The notes below the pieces were generated by a model that was given only the letters and a program-made list of their open reading frames with translations, made no database searches and was not told the DNA's origin. A DNA stretch of 9,965 bases from an uncultured Eubacteriales bacterium (GTDB lineage Bacteria; Bacillota; Clostridia; Christensenellales; UBA1242). The stretch covers positions 1-9,965 of the forward strand of contig CATZIR010000020.1 in the NCBI GenBank assembly GCA_958420145.1, given 5' to 3'. Positions within the stretch are counted from its first letter, which is position 1. The number at the start of each line of letters is the position of its first letter. The translations under genes and the position numbers were made by a program. Of this stretch, positions 1 to 7,285 are shown piece after piece.

Positions 1-1872
1 GCTTGGCGAAGATGCTTCGCCATTTGATAGTGCTGGATATGAAATAACCAGTTTCTTAGTTGGTAGCAAACATAGTTCAAACAAACCATACTTTGCTTTT
101 TTGTTGACAAACCTAATTGTAGGATTGAGCAAGTTTTTGCTACTTAACATAGTGATTTCTTTGTCGGTTATCATTCCGCAATCGTTTTTATAGTTTGGCA
201 AACTGCCGTCACACGCACCTAAAATATAAAGTATTTCGTTTGGGTAAAAGGAACTAGAACTAGCGTCGCCGACAAAAATTTTATTAACCCCTTGTGGAAC
301 GGTGTTAATCTTAGTTGTTGATAAAATATTTTCTAGTAATTTTGTGTAGTAATCAAGTGTGCAAGGTTCACTACCTAGCATACCGTCAATCAAATCTAAA
401 ATAGACAAAATTTTGTCTAGCACTTGGCTGGTTGAATTTTTTAAATCAACAGACAGAGTTTCGCTGTTGACTACTTTTTCTAAAACACTTTTAGAATTAA
501 ATTGCTCGATAACATTTTTTGTTAAGTTTACAAAATCACCAATAGTAGTGCATTTAGAAATTTGGTTTTCTATTTTAAACAACTTTGACAAGTTCTCTAC
601 TCTAATTTTTTCTACGCTAGGGTCATAAAAGTTATTTTTTAGTGCTGAGTAGTCCAAGCCAAACTTTGTTATGTAATCTTCAAAAGCAAAAAAATCTTGC
701 CTATCCATTTGAGCAAAATCACTTTTCAAAAACTCTAAAACATAATCTTTTGAGTAGCCACTGGTTATCACTGCAAACAAATTTAGCAAAAATCTTGCAA
801 AAAAATGTTCGCTAAGCATTTTTGAGTAATCAATATAGTATGGCAAGGAGTATGACGAGAAAATTTCTTCGATATAATCCGCATATTTTTCTAGGTTACT
901 GCAAGCAATATTAATTTGAGAAAAGTTCTCACTAAAATACATTTCTCTCTTTATTTGTCTAGCAACAAAGTCTACTTCGTCTTTGATATTTTCGGCTTCT
1001 ACAAGAAAAACATTGTGGTTAGATGGCTTTTGCTCTACAGAAAGTCCAAACAAGTTTTGAGAAAGAGTTTCAAAATCTCCGTTAAACTTAGAATATATGT
1101 TTTTTATTTCGTATTCTACTTTATTTTCCCTAAACGACTGCGTAACATCTGCAAGTGTTTCGTTTAGATAGATATGTTTGTTATTTTGCTTAGTATTAGC
1201 AGAAAGACCTATCATAAACTGTTTTGAATTTTTTGCTAGGCACACCATACTACTTAGTTGCTTGAAACTAAAACTATCAAACATACCAACAAAAATTCGG
1301 CACGAAGTATAGTATTTGTTTTTAGAAAATTCCTTTGCGAAAACATCAAGCAAATCGGCACTATCAAACATCTTGCCTTGGATTAAGTTTTGATACTCAC
1401 TATACACGAGTTTGATGTCTTCTAGTTTTAGTGACAAGTTCAAATTTTCTTGTTTTGAGTATAGTTCTTCTGGACTTATTCCACTAGATTTTAACTGCAT
1501 TAGGGTATTATAAAACTGCTCACAAATTTGTGGCGAAGCGTTGTTTTTGAGTGCAACAAATTTATCATCATTGTCAAGCAATATTTTTGTTATTAGAAGT
1601 TTAACACTATCTTTGCTTAGTATTTGCTCACGGCTTAGCACACCGTTAAGCACTTTGTTAACTAATCTCGTTAGCGTCACAACATGCACATTAAACAAAC
1701 TTTCTACGCCAAAATATTCAAATAGCATTTTCTCAGCATTCATCGAAAACTTATCTGGCACAATAACTAAATTGTCAGTAGTGTAGTCGCCTAAAAAAGG
1801 CTTTACTTCGTCTAACACTCCGTAAAAACTTTTAAGCAAACTATTGGCACAAATAATTTTCGCATTTTTCAT
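1..1872 (-). CDS. addB: AddB/RexB, ATP-dependent helicase-nuclease subunit B (N-terminal 624 residues; 3' end cut by window)
   Basis: AddB pairs with AddA to resect double-strand breaks and load RecA, doing in Firmicutes what RecBCD does in E. coli. The reading frame is open for 624 codons and runs off the left edge. Family features I see are the early strand NLVIVPDKFS (residues about 34-43; relatives have VPEQFT or VPDQMT), a following VVTLTRLV segment, and further on KIFVGDAS and ILGACDGSLPN (about residues 548-570), which match the 'LGANDG..P' region of the inactivated helicase core. The C-terminal nuclease and iron-sulfur cysteines would lie beyond the edge, and addA probably follows there. 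The ATG at 1872 is the only sensible start because an in-frame stop lies four codons upstream. No good Shine-Dalgarno is visible. Unlike B. subtilis AddB, the N-terminus has no GxxGxGKT Walker A motif; streptococcal RexB also lacks one. The assignment is from motif memory, not a search. Confidence 0.85.
   Translation of the reverse strand, partial: MKNAKIICANSLLKSFYGVLDEVKPFLGDYTTDNLVIVPDKFSMNAEKMLFEYFGVESLFNVHVVTLTRLVNKVLNGVLSREQILSKDSVKLLITKILLDNDDKFVALKNNASPQICEQFYNTLMQLKSSGISPEELYSKQENLNLSLKLEDIKLVYSEYQNLIQGKMFDSADLLDVFAKEFSKNKYYTSCRIFVGMFDSFSFKQLSSMVCLAKNSKQFMIGLSANTKQNNKHIYLNETLADVTQSFRENKVEYEIKNIYSKFNGDFETLSQNLFGLSVEQKPSNHNVFLVEAENIKDEVDFVARQIKREMYFSENFSQINIACSNLEKYADYIEEIFSSYSLPYYIDYSKMLSEHFFARFLLNLFAVITSGYSKDYVLEFLKSDFAQMDRQDFFAFEDYITKFGLDYSALKNNFYDPSVEKIRVENLSKLFKIENQISKCTTIGDFVNLTKNVIEQFNSKSVLEKVVNSETLSVDLKNSTSQVLDKILSILDLIDGMLGSEPCTLDYYTKLLENILSTTKINTVPQGVNKIFVGDASSSSFYPNEILYILGACDGSLPNYKNDCGMITDKEITMLSSKNLLNPTIRFVNKKAKYGLFELCLLPTKKLVISYPALSNGEASSPS
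4..22. other. Perfect 8-bp stem-loop inside addB
   Basis: TGGCGAAG and CTTCGCCA form a perfect 8-base-pair inverted repeat around a 3-base loop (ATG), within codons for Gly-Glu-Ala-Ser-Ser-Pro. It is unusually GC-rich for this window. No T-tract follows on either strand within view, so a terminator is unlikely. It may be chance or a structured mRNA element. Confidence 0.4.
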
Positions 1873-1939
1873 ATTTTCATTTTATCATTTTAACAAAAAT
1901 TAGTCTATTAATTTTTTATAAAAACACGGTAAAATAAGT

Positions 1940-1967
1940 TTGACAAAAGCTAAAAAATTAATATAAT
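1940..1967 (+). promoter_or_regulatory. Sigma-A-type promoter for the rubrerythrin operon
   Basis: A perfect TTGACA (1940-1945) and a perfect TATAAT (1962-1967) are separated by 16 bases. Transcription would begin near 1974, leaving a leader of about 20 bases with the ribosome binding site AAAGGAG (1981-1987), 8 bases before the ATG. This is one of the strongest promoters in the window, in line with abundant rubrerythrin. I see no clear PerR-type operator. Confidence 0.8.
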
Positions 1968-1995
1968 ATTACTATCACACAAAGGAGAATAAATA

Positions 1996-2532
1996 ATGAA
2001 TAAATACTCAGGAACACAAACAGAAAAAAATCTAAGAACTGCTTTTGCTGGCGAAAGTCAAGCAAGAAACAAATACACATATTTTGCTAGCGTTGCAAAA
2101 AAAGAAGGCTTTGAACAAATTGCCGACATTTTTGAAAAAACAGCAAACAACGAAAAAGAACATGCTAAAATGTGGTTTAAGGAACTAAACGAACTAGGTA
2201 GCACCATGCAAAACTTGGCAAGTGCTAGTGACGGCGAAAACTATGAATGGACAGATATGTATAAAGACTTTGCCGAAACAGCCGAAAAAGAAGGTTTTAA
2301 GGAACTAGCAGAAAAATTTAGAGCAGTTGCCGAAATCGAAAAACATCACGAAGAAAGATACAGAAAACTTCTTTCTAACATCGAAACAAAACAAGTTTTT
2401 GAAAAGTCTACTGTAAAAGTTTGGGAGTGCAGAAATTGTGGACACATTGTTGTTGGAACAAAAGCGCCAGACATTTGTCCAGTATGCGCTCACCCACAAA
2501 GTTACTTTGAAGTTAGAAACGAAAACTATTAG
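1996..2532 (+). CDS. rbr: Rubrerythrin (diiron peroxidase with C-terminal rubredoxin domain)
   Basis: This cytoplasmic non-haem diiron protein reduces hydrogen peroxide to water using electrons from NAD(P)H via rubredoxin-type carriers, a main peroxide defence of strict anaerobes. At 178 residues it has standard length. The N-terminal four-helix ferritin-like domain carries the expected iron ligands: Glu20 in AGESQAR, Glu53-x-x-His56, Glu94/Glu97 in the third helix, and Glu115-x-x-His118. The C-terminal rubredoxin domain has two CxxC knuckles, Cys145/Cys148 and Cys161/Cys164, which hold one iron. The order is ferritin-like then rubredoxin, as in classical rubrerythrin rather than the reversed form. 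It is the first gene after a consensus promoter, with a strong Shine-Dalgarno at 1981-1987. Its stop codon overlaps the ribosome binding site of the next gene, so the two are probably co-translated. Nothing is missing. Confidence 0.97.
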   Translation: MNKYSGTQTEKNLRTAFAGESQARNKYTYFASVAKKEGFEQIADIFEKTANNEKEHAKMWFKELNELGSTMQNLASASDGENYEWTDMYKDFAETAEKEGFKELAEKFRAVAEIEKHHEERYRKLLSNIETKQVFEKSTVKVWECRNCGHIVVGTKAPDICPVCAHPQSYFEVRNENY

Positions 2533-2540
2533 GAGAAGTC

Positions 2541-2855
2541 ATGACAAAGGAAGAAAGAATAAAGGTCTATGACGAAGCCACAAACCTATGGGGACTCGTT
2601 GCACAATACGACCAATGCATAGAAGAAATGGCAGAACTAACTGTTGCAATCAATAAATATAAGCGCAAAGTTTTGTATGGAGAATATCCTAACAGCCAAA
2701 AAATAATCGATAATCTTGTAGAAGAAATTGCCGATGTTAAGATGTGCATTGAGCAAATGTGTCACTTTTTTAAGGAATACGATATAGATGCAGTTCTCGA
2801 CAAAAAGATGGAAAAATTCCAAGCACAAATAGTTGAAATGAAAAAGGCAAAATAG
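2541..2855 (+). CDS. MazG-like nucleotide pyrophosphohydrolase (small all-alpha NTP-PPase)
   Basis: Small proteins of this superfamily hydrolyse nucleoside triphosphates to monophosphate and pyrophosphate, often clearing non-canonical or damaged nucleotides from the pool. The 104-residue, all-helical protein shows both metal-binding halves of the family signature: E28-E29-M-A-E32 (ExxE) and, about 30 residues later, E61-E62-I-A-D65 (ExxD). The aromatic-rich segment before the first motif (residues 10-24) is typical of the phage-like/MazG-like subgroup. It is a single domain, not full-length MazG, so the substrate cannot be inferred. It starts 8 bases after rubrerythrin with AGGAG at 2531-2535, which overlaps the rbr stop, and has no promoter of its own. 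A strong terminator follows. The operon position suggests a role during oxidative stress (inference). Confidence 0.8.
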   Translation: MTKEERIKVYDEATNLWGLVAQYDQCIEEMAELTVAINKYKRKVLYGEYPNSQKIIDNLVEEIADVKMCIEQMCHFFKEYDIDAVLDKKMEKFQAQIVEMKKAK

Positions 2856-2884
2856 TAACCAAAGTTTATCTCTCAATAAATACT

Positions 2885-2913
2885 AAAAATGGCACAATTT
2901 TGTGCCATTTTTT
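2885..2913. terminator. Bidirectional rho-independent terminator
   Basis: A near-perfect 12-bp stem (AAAAATGGCACA, 2885-2896, with its complement 2901-2912) encloses a 4-base loop. The A-rich left and T-rich right flanks serve as U-tracts on the two strands. It sits between convergent genes, 29 bases after the pyrophosphohydrolase stop and just after the dehydrogenase stop, so it should end transcription from both sides. Confidence 0.92.
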
Positions 2914-2919
2914 ATAAAC

Positions 2920-3678
2920 TTATATCAACAAATTTCCACCACTAACTTCTATGCTTTCGCCTGTGATAAAGTTACTTTCTTCGCTAAGCAAAAACATAAC
3001 TGCATTAACGGTGTCTTCCACCTTGCAAACTCTGCCTGCTGGGTTTTCTTTTGCAAAACTATCAATCTCTTCTTGAGAATATTTTTTTGTTGCAAGTGGT
3101 GTGAGCGTTAGTGCTGGACTGACTGCATTAACTTTTATGTTGTAGTCTGCTAGTTCTAGCGCTGAGCATTTTGTGAGCATCAAAATTCCTGCTTGAGAGC
3201 AACAATATGCACTGGAATTTTTTATAGGTTTTGTGCCAAGCCTGGACGATGTATTTACTATTCGTGGGTCAACCGATTTTTTTAAAAGTGGAACAGCGTG
3301 CTTTGTGCAAAGCATTTTGCCCATTAGGTTAACTTCTAGCACTTTATCCCAAGTACTTTGCAAGTTGTTTTCAATTGAATTATTGATTGCTATTCCTGCA
3401 TTGTTGCATAAATAGTCTAGCCTTCCAAACTCTCTACCGATTGTTTCAAACATTTCACTCACTTGGTCTTCTTTGCTAATGTCTGCCCAAATAGGAAAAA
3501 CATTGTATCCTTTTTGCTTGAACTCTTCAAAAGTGACTTGCAACTCTGGGTCTTGTTGCAAACTATTTAATATAACTGTTGCACCTGCTTTGCAAAGCGC
3601 TTCGGCAATTCCCTTTCCTATTCCCGAACTGCTTCCTGTTACAAGTGCTATCTTGCCATTAAAATCATATTTAATCAC
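2920..3678 (-). CDS. Short-chain dehydrogenase/reductase (SDR) with atypical YxxxQ active site
   Basis: This is a classical-type SDR of 252 residues, the family of FabG-like NAD(P)-dependent oxidoreductases acting on a carbonyl or alcohol. Numbered from the GTG start, it has the cofactor motif T14-G-S-S-S-G-I-G21, the acidic D66 of the adenine pocket, N92-N-A-G95, the active-site N117, S145 and Y158, and a C-terminal TGESIEVSGG strand. The lysine that should follow the tyrosine (YxxxK) is glutamine, Q162, read from the codon CAA. That lysine normally binds the nicotinamide ribose and lowers the tyrosine pKa, so activity may be weak, altered or lost. An upstream in-frame ATG would add 13 residues, but the GTG has a perfect Shine-Dalgarno 7 bases before it, while the ATG has none. 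Substrate unknown. The glycosyltransferase upstream is a possible operon partner, since no terminator separates them. Confidence 0.9.
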   Translation of the reverse strand: MIKYDFNGKIALVTGSSSGIGKGIAEALCKAGATVILNSLQQDPELQVTFEEFKQKGYNVFPIWADISKEDQVSEMFETIGREFGRLDYLCNNAGIAINNSIENNLQSTWDKVLEVNLMGKMLCTKHAVPLLKKSVDPRIVNTSSRLGTKPIKNSSAYCCSQAGILMLTKCSALELADYNIKVNAVSPALTLTPLATKKYSQEEIDSFAKENPAGRVCKVEDTVNAVMFLLSEESNFITGESIEVSGGNLLI

Positions 3679-3685
3679 AAAAAAA

Positions 3686-3693
3686 TCCTCCTT
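3686..3693 (-). promoter_or_regulatory. Ribosome binding site fixing the GTG start of the SDR gene
   Basis: On the minus strand AAGGAGGA lies 7 bases upstream of GTG at 3678. It would fall inside the coding region if the ATG at 3717 were used, so it decides for the GTG start. Confidence 0.85.
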
Positions 3694-3707
3694 TGCTAAC
3701 ATATTTA

Positions 3708-3736
3708 ATATTAGCAAAAAAGGAAAAATTACTCAA
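3708..3736 (-). promoter_or_regulatory. Probable promoter of the SDR gene
   Basis: On the minus strand, TTGAGT (3736-3731), 17 bases, then TAATAT (3713-3708). Both boxes match consensus in 4 of 6 positions with ideal spacing, giving a start near 3701 and a short leader. The -10 box lies inside an imperfect inverted repeat (GCTAA...TTAGC, 3695-3715) that extends toward the ribosome binding site and could be an operator; this is weak evidence. Confidence 0.5.
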
Positions 3737-3759
3737 ACAAAATTATATTATAAAAATAA

Positions 3760-3783
3760 ATGGAAATAAAAATGGAAATAAAA
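3760..3783. repeat. 12-bp tandem duplication, two perfect copies
   Basis: ATGGAAATAAAA is repeated exactly at 3760-3771 and 3772-3783, in the A/T-rich gap between the glycosyltransferase and the SDR gene. A third, degraded copy may follow (ATGAAAATG). It probably arose by replication slippage; I see no function. Confidence 0.7.
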
Positions 3784-3806
3784 AAATGAAAATGTTTAAA
3801 ATGAGA

Positions 3807-4892
3807 TTATTTATTGTTTATTAGTTTTTCAAAAAATATTTTATTACTTTTGTATGCACTATTATTTTTGTTAATCTTTCCAACTTTATCGTTGCACCTT
3901 TGGGCTTTTTTGAAGTCGCCCAAATTATAGTAGCAAACGCAAAGTTGCAAAAGGGGATAAATGTTATAATACTGCTCCTGAACAAACGCACCTGATTGCA
4001 AATTTATTTTGTCTTTTAACGCCAATTTGAACCAATATACTGCTTCTTTATATATTTTTTCAAACATAAAGATGTCGCCTAACTTACAGCACACTTCTGC
4101 CCTTGGAGTGTCAAACGCAAAACTATTTAGAAGCGACAGTTTCGCTTTTTGATTTTCGCCTAAGGTCATATAGATAAACCCTAAGTCTTGACAAGCACTA
4201 ATTAGGTTTTCTTTCCACGCATCTTCTCTTGCCAAAAACTTATTAAAGTTTTCTATCGCCTTAGCATACTTTCCATTAAACATAAGTTCTCTGGAATAGT
4301 AATACTGACTTCTTGCAGATAGCACTTTTCCACTATCAATCAAACTTTCGTAAATTTTTAGGTTTCTGTCAGTTTGCTTTTTGTTTGGTGCTGGTCTATG
4401 TTCAATGTTGTAATCAAAATATACTACCTTCCCTTTAGGAGAAATAACTTCGTGAACAGCATCTTCCCACACAAAACCTGCATTGTTTTTTACAATTCGC
4501 TCTCTATAATAACTAAATGTTGGTTTATTAAATTCGTCAAATGCTATGTCATACTTTATCATAACAACATCTGGCTTTTGACTGTTTAGTAAACTCCTTA
4601 GTTTAGAAATATTTTCTTGCAAACCACTAGACAAAACATCATCTGCGTCAAGCCACATAACATAGTCACAAGTGGCTAGCGAAAAAGCATAGTTTCTTGC
4701 ACGAGCAAAATCATTTACCCATTCAAAATCTCTTACTTTTTCTGTAAAGCGCTGTGCAATTTGTTTTGTAGCGTCGGTTGAGCCAGTGTCGACAATAATT
4801 ATCTCGTCAAAAAGTTTCTTTGCACTTTCAAGACACCTTGCCAAAACATCTTGTTCGTTTTTAACAATCATAGCAAGTGAAATTGTCGCCAT
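3807..4892 (-). CDS. Family 2 glycosyltransferase with C-terminal TPR-like repeats
   Basis: The protein should transfer a sugar from a nucleotide-sugar donor to an unknown acceptor in the cytoplasm. The GT-A domain covers about residues 1-220: ISLAMIVKNE at the start, DEIIIVDTGSTDAT (29-42) for nucleotide binding, the F62-ARARN segment, and WLDADD (80-85), which supplies the DxD metal site. No membrane segments are apparent. The C-terminal half has TPR-like helical pairs (KAIENFNKFL, ACQDLGFIYMTLGENQKA, CKLGDIFMFEKIYKEAVYWF), a common design in Clostridia. I chose ATG 4892 (361 residues) because relatives begin a few residues before MIVKNE and because GGTGG lies 4 bases upstream; ATG 4910 would add six residues without a Shine-Dalgarno. 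No transporter or polysaccharide cluster is beside it, so acceptor and product are unknown. The bacteriocin glycosyltransferase SunS has similar general architecture, but no peptide substrate is seen here. Confidence 0.88.
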   Translation of the reverse strand: MATISLAMIVKNEQDVLARCLESAKKLFDEIIIVDTGSTDATKQIAQRFTEKVRDFEWVNDFARARNYAFSLATCDYVMWLDADDVLSSGLQENISKLRSLLNSQKPDVVMIKYDIAFDEFNKPTFSYYRERIVKNNAGFVWEDAVHEVISPKGKVVYFDYNIEHRPAPNKKQTDRNLKIYESLIDSGKVLSARSQYYYSRELMFNGKYAKAIENFNKFLAREDAWKENLISACQDLGFIYMTLGENQKAKLSLLNSFAFDTPRAEVCCKLGDIFMFEKIYKEAVYWFKLALKDKINLQSGAFVQEQYYNIYPLLQLCVCYYNLGDFKKAQRCNDKVGKINKNNSAYKSNKIFFEKLINNK

Positions 4893-4943
4893 AACACCAC
4901 CCATATTCATTCTATTTTTTTGTCATAAAAAATGTTACAACAA

Positions 4944-4966
4944 CCATAATAAAAGCCTATTTATGG
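4944..4966. promoter_or_regulatory. Short inverted repeat in the divergent intergenic region
   Basis: CCATAA (4944-4949) and TTATGG (4961-4966) form a 6-bp inverted repeat with an 11-base gap, between the divergently transcribed glycosyltransferase and radC operons. It could be an operator or chance. No convincing -35/-10 pair was found for the glycosyltransferase in this gap. Confidence 0.25.
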
Positions 4967-4996
4967 TCTAAAAACGCATTGTTAGAATAAAAATGT

Positions 4997-5025
4997 TTTA
5001 CTTTTTTAGTCTAGTAGTTTATAAT
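4997..5025 (+). promoter_or_regulatory. Promoter of the radC-glyS-yqeY operon
   Basis: TTTACT (4997-5002), a 17-base spacer, then a perfect TATAAT (5020-5025). Transcription should begin near 5032 and the ribosome binding site AAAGAAGG (5056-5063) sits 6 bases before the radC ATG. The -35 box is weak. No T-box leader is possible in so short a stretch, so glyS is not controlled by a T-box from here. Confidence 0.6.
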
Positions 5026-5069
5026 TATATTTGTGAAATTAAAAATCATATAACTAAAGAAGGTTAAAT

Positions 5070-5875
5070 ATGAAATTTACTGACGGTGGCAAACTTAATC
5101 AATCAAAGTTAATTAATGTTCACGCAGGACATAGAAAAAGACTGAGAGGCAATCTTGTAGAAAATCAATGGGAAGGTTTTGACGAGCATCAAATGCTAGA
5201 ATATATTTTGCAACAACCAAACAAGCAAAAAGATACCAACCCAATAGCACACAGGCTTATTAGTGAGTTTGGAAGTTTTGCAAATGTGCTTGACGCATCT
5301 GTCGAGGACTTAAAGAAAGTCGATGGCGTTGGTGAAGTCACAGCAACTTTTCTTCACTCTATTCCAAACATATTCAAGGCATACAAAAAGAGTAAGCAAA
5401 CAGAAAAGCCAACTCTCACCTGCCCACGAGAAGTTTATGACTATCTTGGCAAAACATTCAATCATATGCCAATCGAAGAATTTCATGTTATCTATGTAGA
5501 TGGTAACGGCAAACTAATTGTTTCTAAACTACTAGCAAAAGGAACAAACAACGAAGTTTCGTTCTCACTAAAAATGATAACAGAAACAGCCGTTAGAACA
5601 CAGGCACAAGGTGTAATCATTTTGCACAATCACCCAATGGTGAGCCTAAACCTAGTAGCGAAGATATTGATATGACAAGAAAAATTTACTATAATCTTAT
5701 GCTCAACAATATCTACCTTATCGACCACTTGATAATCACAAAAGATGAAAAGAACTATTATAGTTTTGCTAACAACGACATCTTGGACGGCTTTGGCAAA
5801 GACTATGTGAAATTAGTTGGTCAAAAACTTGAAATTAAAAACGCACGACCACCATATTGTGCTGATAAAATATAG
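5070..5875 (+). pseudogene. radC: RadC / JAB-domain (UPF0758) protein interrupted by a one-base frameshift
   Basis: RadC-family proteins have an N-terminal helix-hairpin-helix region and a C-terminal JAB/MPN metalloprotease-like domain; their function is still unsettled despite the DNA-repair name. Frame 1 runs from ATG 5070 to TGA 5675 and includes the hairpin segment KKVDGVGEVTA (about residues 86-96) and the start of the JAB domain up to I-L-H-N-H-P. Directly after HNHP the frame is lost. The next frame continues from 5639 with GEPKPSSEDIDMT, then LIDHLIIT and further residues to TAG 5875, exactly the expected HNHPxGxxxPSxxD signature. One extra A at 5636-5638 would give HNHPNGEPKPSSEDID and restore a protein of about 268 residues. 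No canonical slippery heptamer is present, so this is a real mutation or a sequencing/assembly error. The stop overlaps the glyS ribosome binding site. Confidence 0.93.
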
Positions 5876-5884
5876 GAGAAAATT

Positions 5885-7267
5885 ATGGAAAAACTACAAA
5901 ATTTAGACAAAATCGTAAATCTTTGCAAAGGCAGAGGTTTTATCTACCAAGGAAGTGAAATTTATGGTGGAATGGGAAACACTTGGGACTATGGTCCAGT
6001 TGGTGTTGAACTAAAAAACAATGTTAAAAGGGCTTGGTGGAAAAAGTTTGTTCAAGAAAGCGACAATAGTTACGGCGTTGACGCAGCAATCTTGATGAAC
6101 AGCAGAGTTTGGGACGCAAGTGGTCATACTACATCATTCAGTGACCCTAAAATGGACTGCAGAAATTGTAAAACTCGTCATAGAGCCGACAACCTAATCG
6201 AAGAATACAATCACAAACACAATATTGAAATGCCAGTTGATAGTATGAGCAAAGAAGAAATGCAAGCATACATCTTAGAGCATAACATCAAATGCCCAAA
6301 CTGTGGCAAATGTGATTGGACAGAAATTAAAAACTTTAACCTTATGTTCTCTACAAAGCGTGGAGTAACCGACGACAGCCAAGACACAATTTATCTTCGT
6401 CCAGAAACAGCACAAGGTGAATTTGTCAACTTTTTGAATGTTCAAAGAACAACGAGAGCAAAAGTGCCATTTGGTATTGCTCAAATTGGTAAAGCATTTA
6501 GAAACGAAATCACCCCAGGAAACTTTACTTTTAGAACAATCGAATTTGAACAAATGGAACACCAATTTTTCTGCAAAGCAGAAGATAGTGAGAAATTCTA
6601 CAACGAATACAAACAAAAGGCTTGGGACTTTGCAACAAGCGTTGGTCTAAAACCAGAAAACTTGAGATTCAAAGACCACGACAAACTTGCTCACTACGCT
6701 AAGGCTGCTTGCGATATTCAATATCTCTTCCCTATGGGCTGGAGCGAACTAAACGGAATCCATAACAGAAGTAACTACGACCTATCTCGTCACCAAGAAT
6801 TTTCTGGCAAGAGTATGCTATATATGGATCCTATAACAAACGAAAAATATGTTCCTTGCGACATTGAATACTCAATCGGTTGCGACAGACTTGTTCTTGC
6901 ACTACTATGTGAAGCATACGACGAAGAACAACTAGAAAACGGCGAAACAAGAATTGTTATGCACTTTGAACCACAAATTGCTCCATACAAAGTTTGCGTT
7001 CTTCCACTACAAAAAAATCTAAGTGAAAAAGCAAAAGAAATCTACTCTACACTTAAAAAGAAATTTATGTGCACATACGACGAAGCAGGCTCAATCGGCA
7101 AGCGTTATCGTCGTCAAGACGAAATTGGCACGCCTTACTGCGTTACAATCGACTTTGACACACTAGAAAAAGGAACAGTTACTGTTCGTGATAGAGACAG
7201 TATGCAACAAGAAACTATAAAAGTTGAAGAACTTGTATCATACATTAGTAACAAAATAGAGAGCTAA
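5885..7267 (+). CDS. glyS: Glycyl-tRNA synthetase, alpha2 type
   Basis: This class II synthetase charges tRNA-Gly with glycine in the cytoplasm. At 460 residues it matches the single-chain homodimeric form found in Gram-positive bacteria, archaea and eukaryotes, not the alpha2beta2 GlyQ/GlyS form. I see the N-terminal SEIYGGMGNTWDYGPVG (24-40) of the active site, an insertion with two CxxC pairs (Cys92/95 and Cys137/140) that could hold zinc, RPETAQG (172-178), motif 2 FRNEITPG (205-212) followed by RTIEFEQMEHQFF, and motif 3 IGCDRLVLALL. In motif 3 a Cys replaces the more usual Val or Leu, which should be harmless. The C-terminal anticodon-binding domain begins near APYKVCVLPL and includes GSIGKRYRRQDEIGTP. 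AGGAG at 5874-5878 overlaps the radC stop with 6-base spacing. The gene is intact and its codon use resembles its neighbours. Confidence 0.98.
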   Translation: MEKLQNLDKIVNLCKGRGFIYQGSEIYGGMGNTWDYGPVGVELKNNVKRAWWKKFVQESDNSYGVDAAILMNSRVWDASGHTTSFSDPKMDCRNCKTRHRADNLIEEYNHKHNIEMPVDSMSKEEMQAYILEHNIKCPNCGKCDWTEIKNFNLMFSTKRGVTDDSQDTIYLRPETAQGEFVNFLNVQRTTRAKVPFGIAQIGKAFRNEITPGNFTFRTIEFEQMEHQFFCKAEDSEKFYNEYKQKAWDFATSVGLKPENLRFKDHDKLAHYAKAACDIQYLFPMGWSELNGIHNRSNYDLSRHQEFSGKSMLYMDPITNEKYVPCDIEYSIGCDRLVLALLCEAYDEEQLENGETRIVMHFEPQIAPYKVCVLPLQKNLSEKAKEIYSTLKKKFMCTYDEAGSIGKRYRRQDEIGTPYCVTIDFDTLEKGTVTVRDRDSMQQETIKVEELVSYISNKIES

Positions 7268-7285
7268 AAAAGGAGAATAAAAAAT

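Noticed and set aside
359..1786. Three short plus-strand open frames (359-628, 916-1167, 1541-1786)
   Set aside because: They lie opposite the continuous addB frame, and their protein sequences are low-complexity Ser/Leu/Phe-rich shadows.
3807..4892. Glycopeptide bacteriocin glycosyltransferase (SunS-like) locus
   Set aside because: The domain layout is only broadly similar. There is no small precursor peptide, disulfide oxidoreductase or exporter nearby.
4911..5069. T-box riboswitch ahead of the operon carrying glyS
   Set aside because: The leader from the predicted start to radC is only about 40 bases, and there is no T-box core or terminator/antiterminator pair. The gap between radC and glyS is 9 bases.
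5631..5640. Programmed -1 ribosomal frameshift in radC
   Set aside because: No X-XXY-YYZ slippery heptamer is present at the join and I saw no clear downstream pseudoknot or stem; a simple indel explains it better.
5675..5875. A separate small gene starting at ATG 5672
   Set aside because: Its sequence is the second half of the RadC JAB domain, it has no ribosome binding site, and homology continues upstream of the ATG in the same frame to 5639.
6275..6616. Minus-strand open frame of 113 codons inside glyS
   Set aside because: It is wholly within a well-conserved synthetase gene and has no ribosome binding site or recognisable motif.
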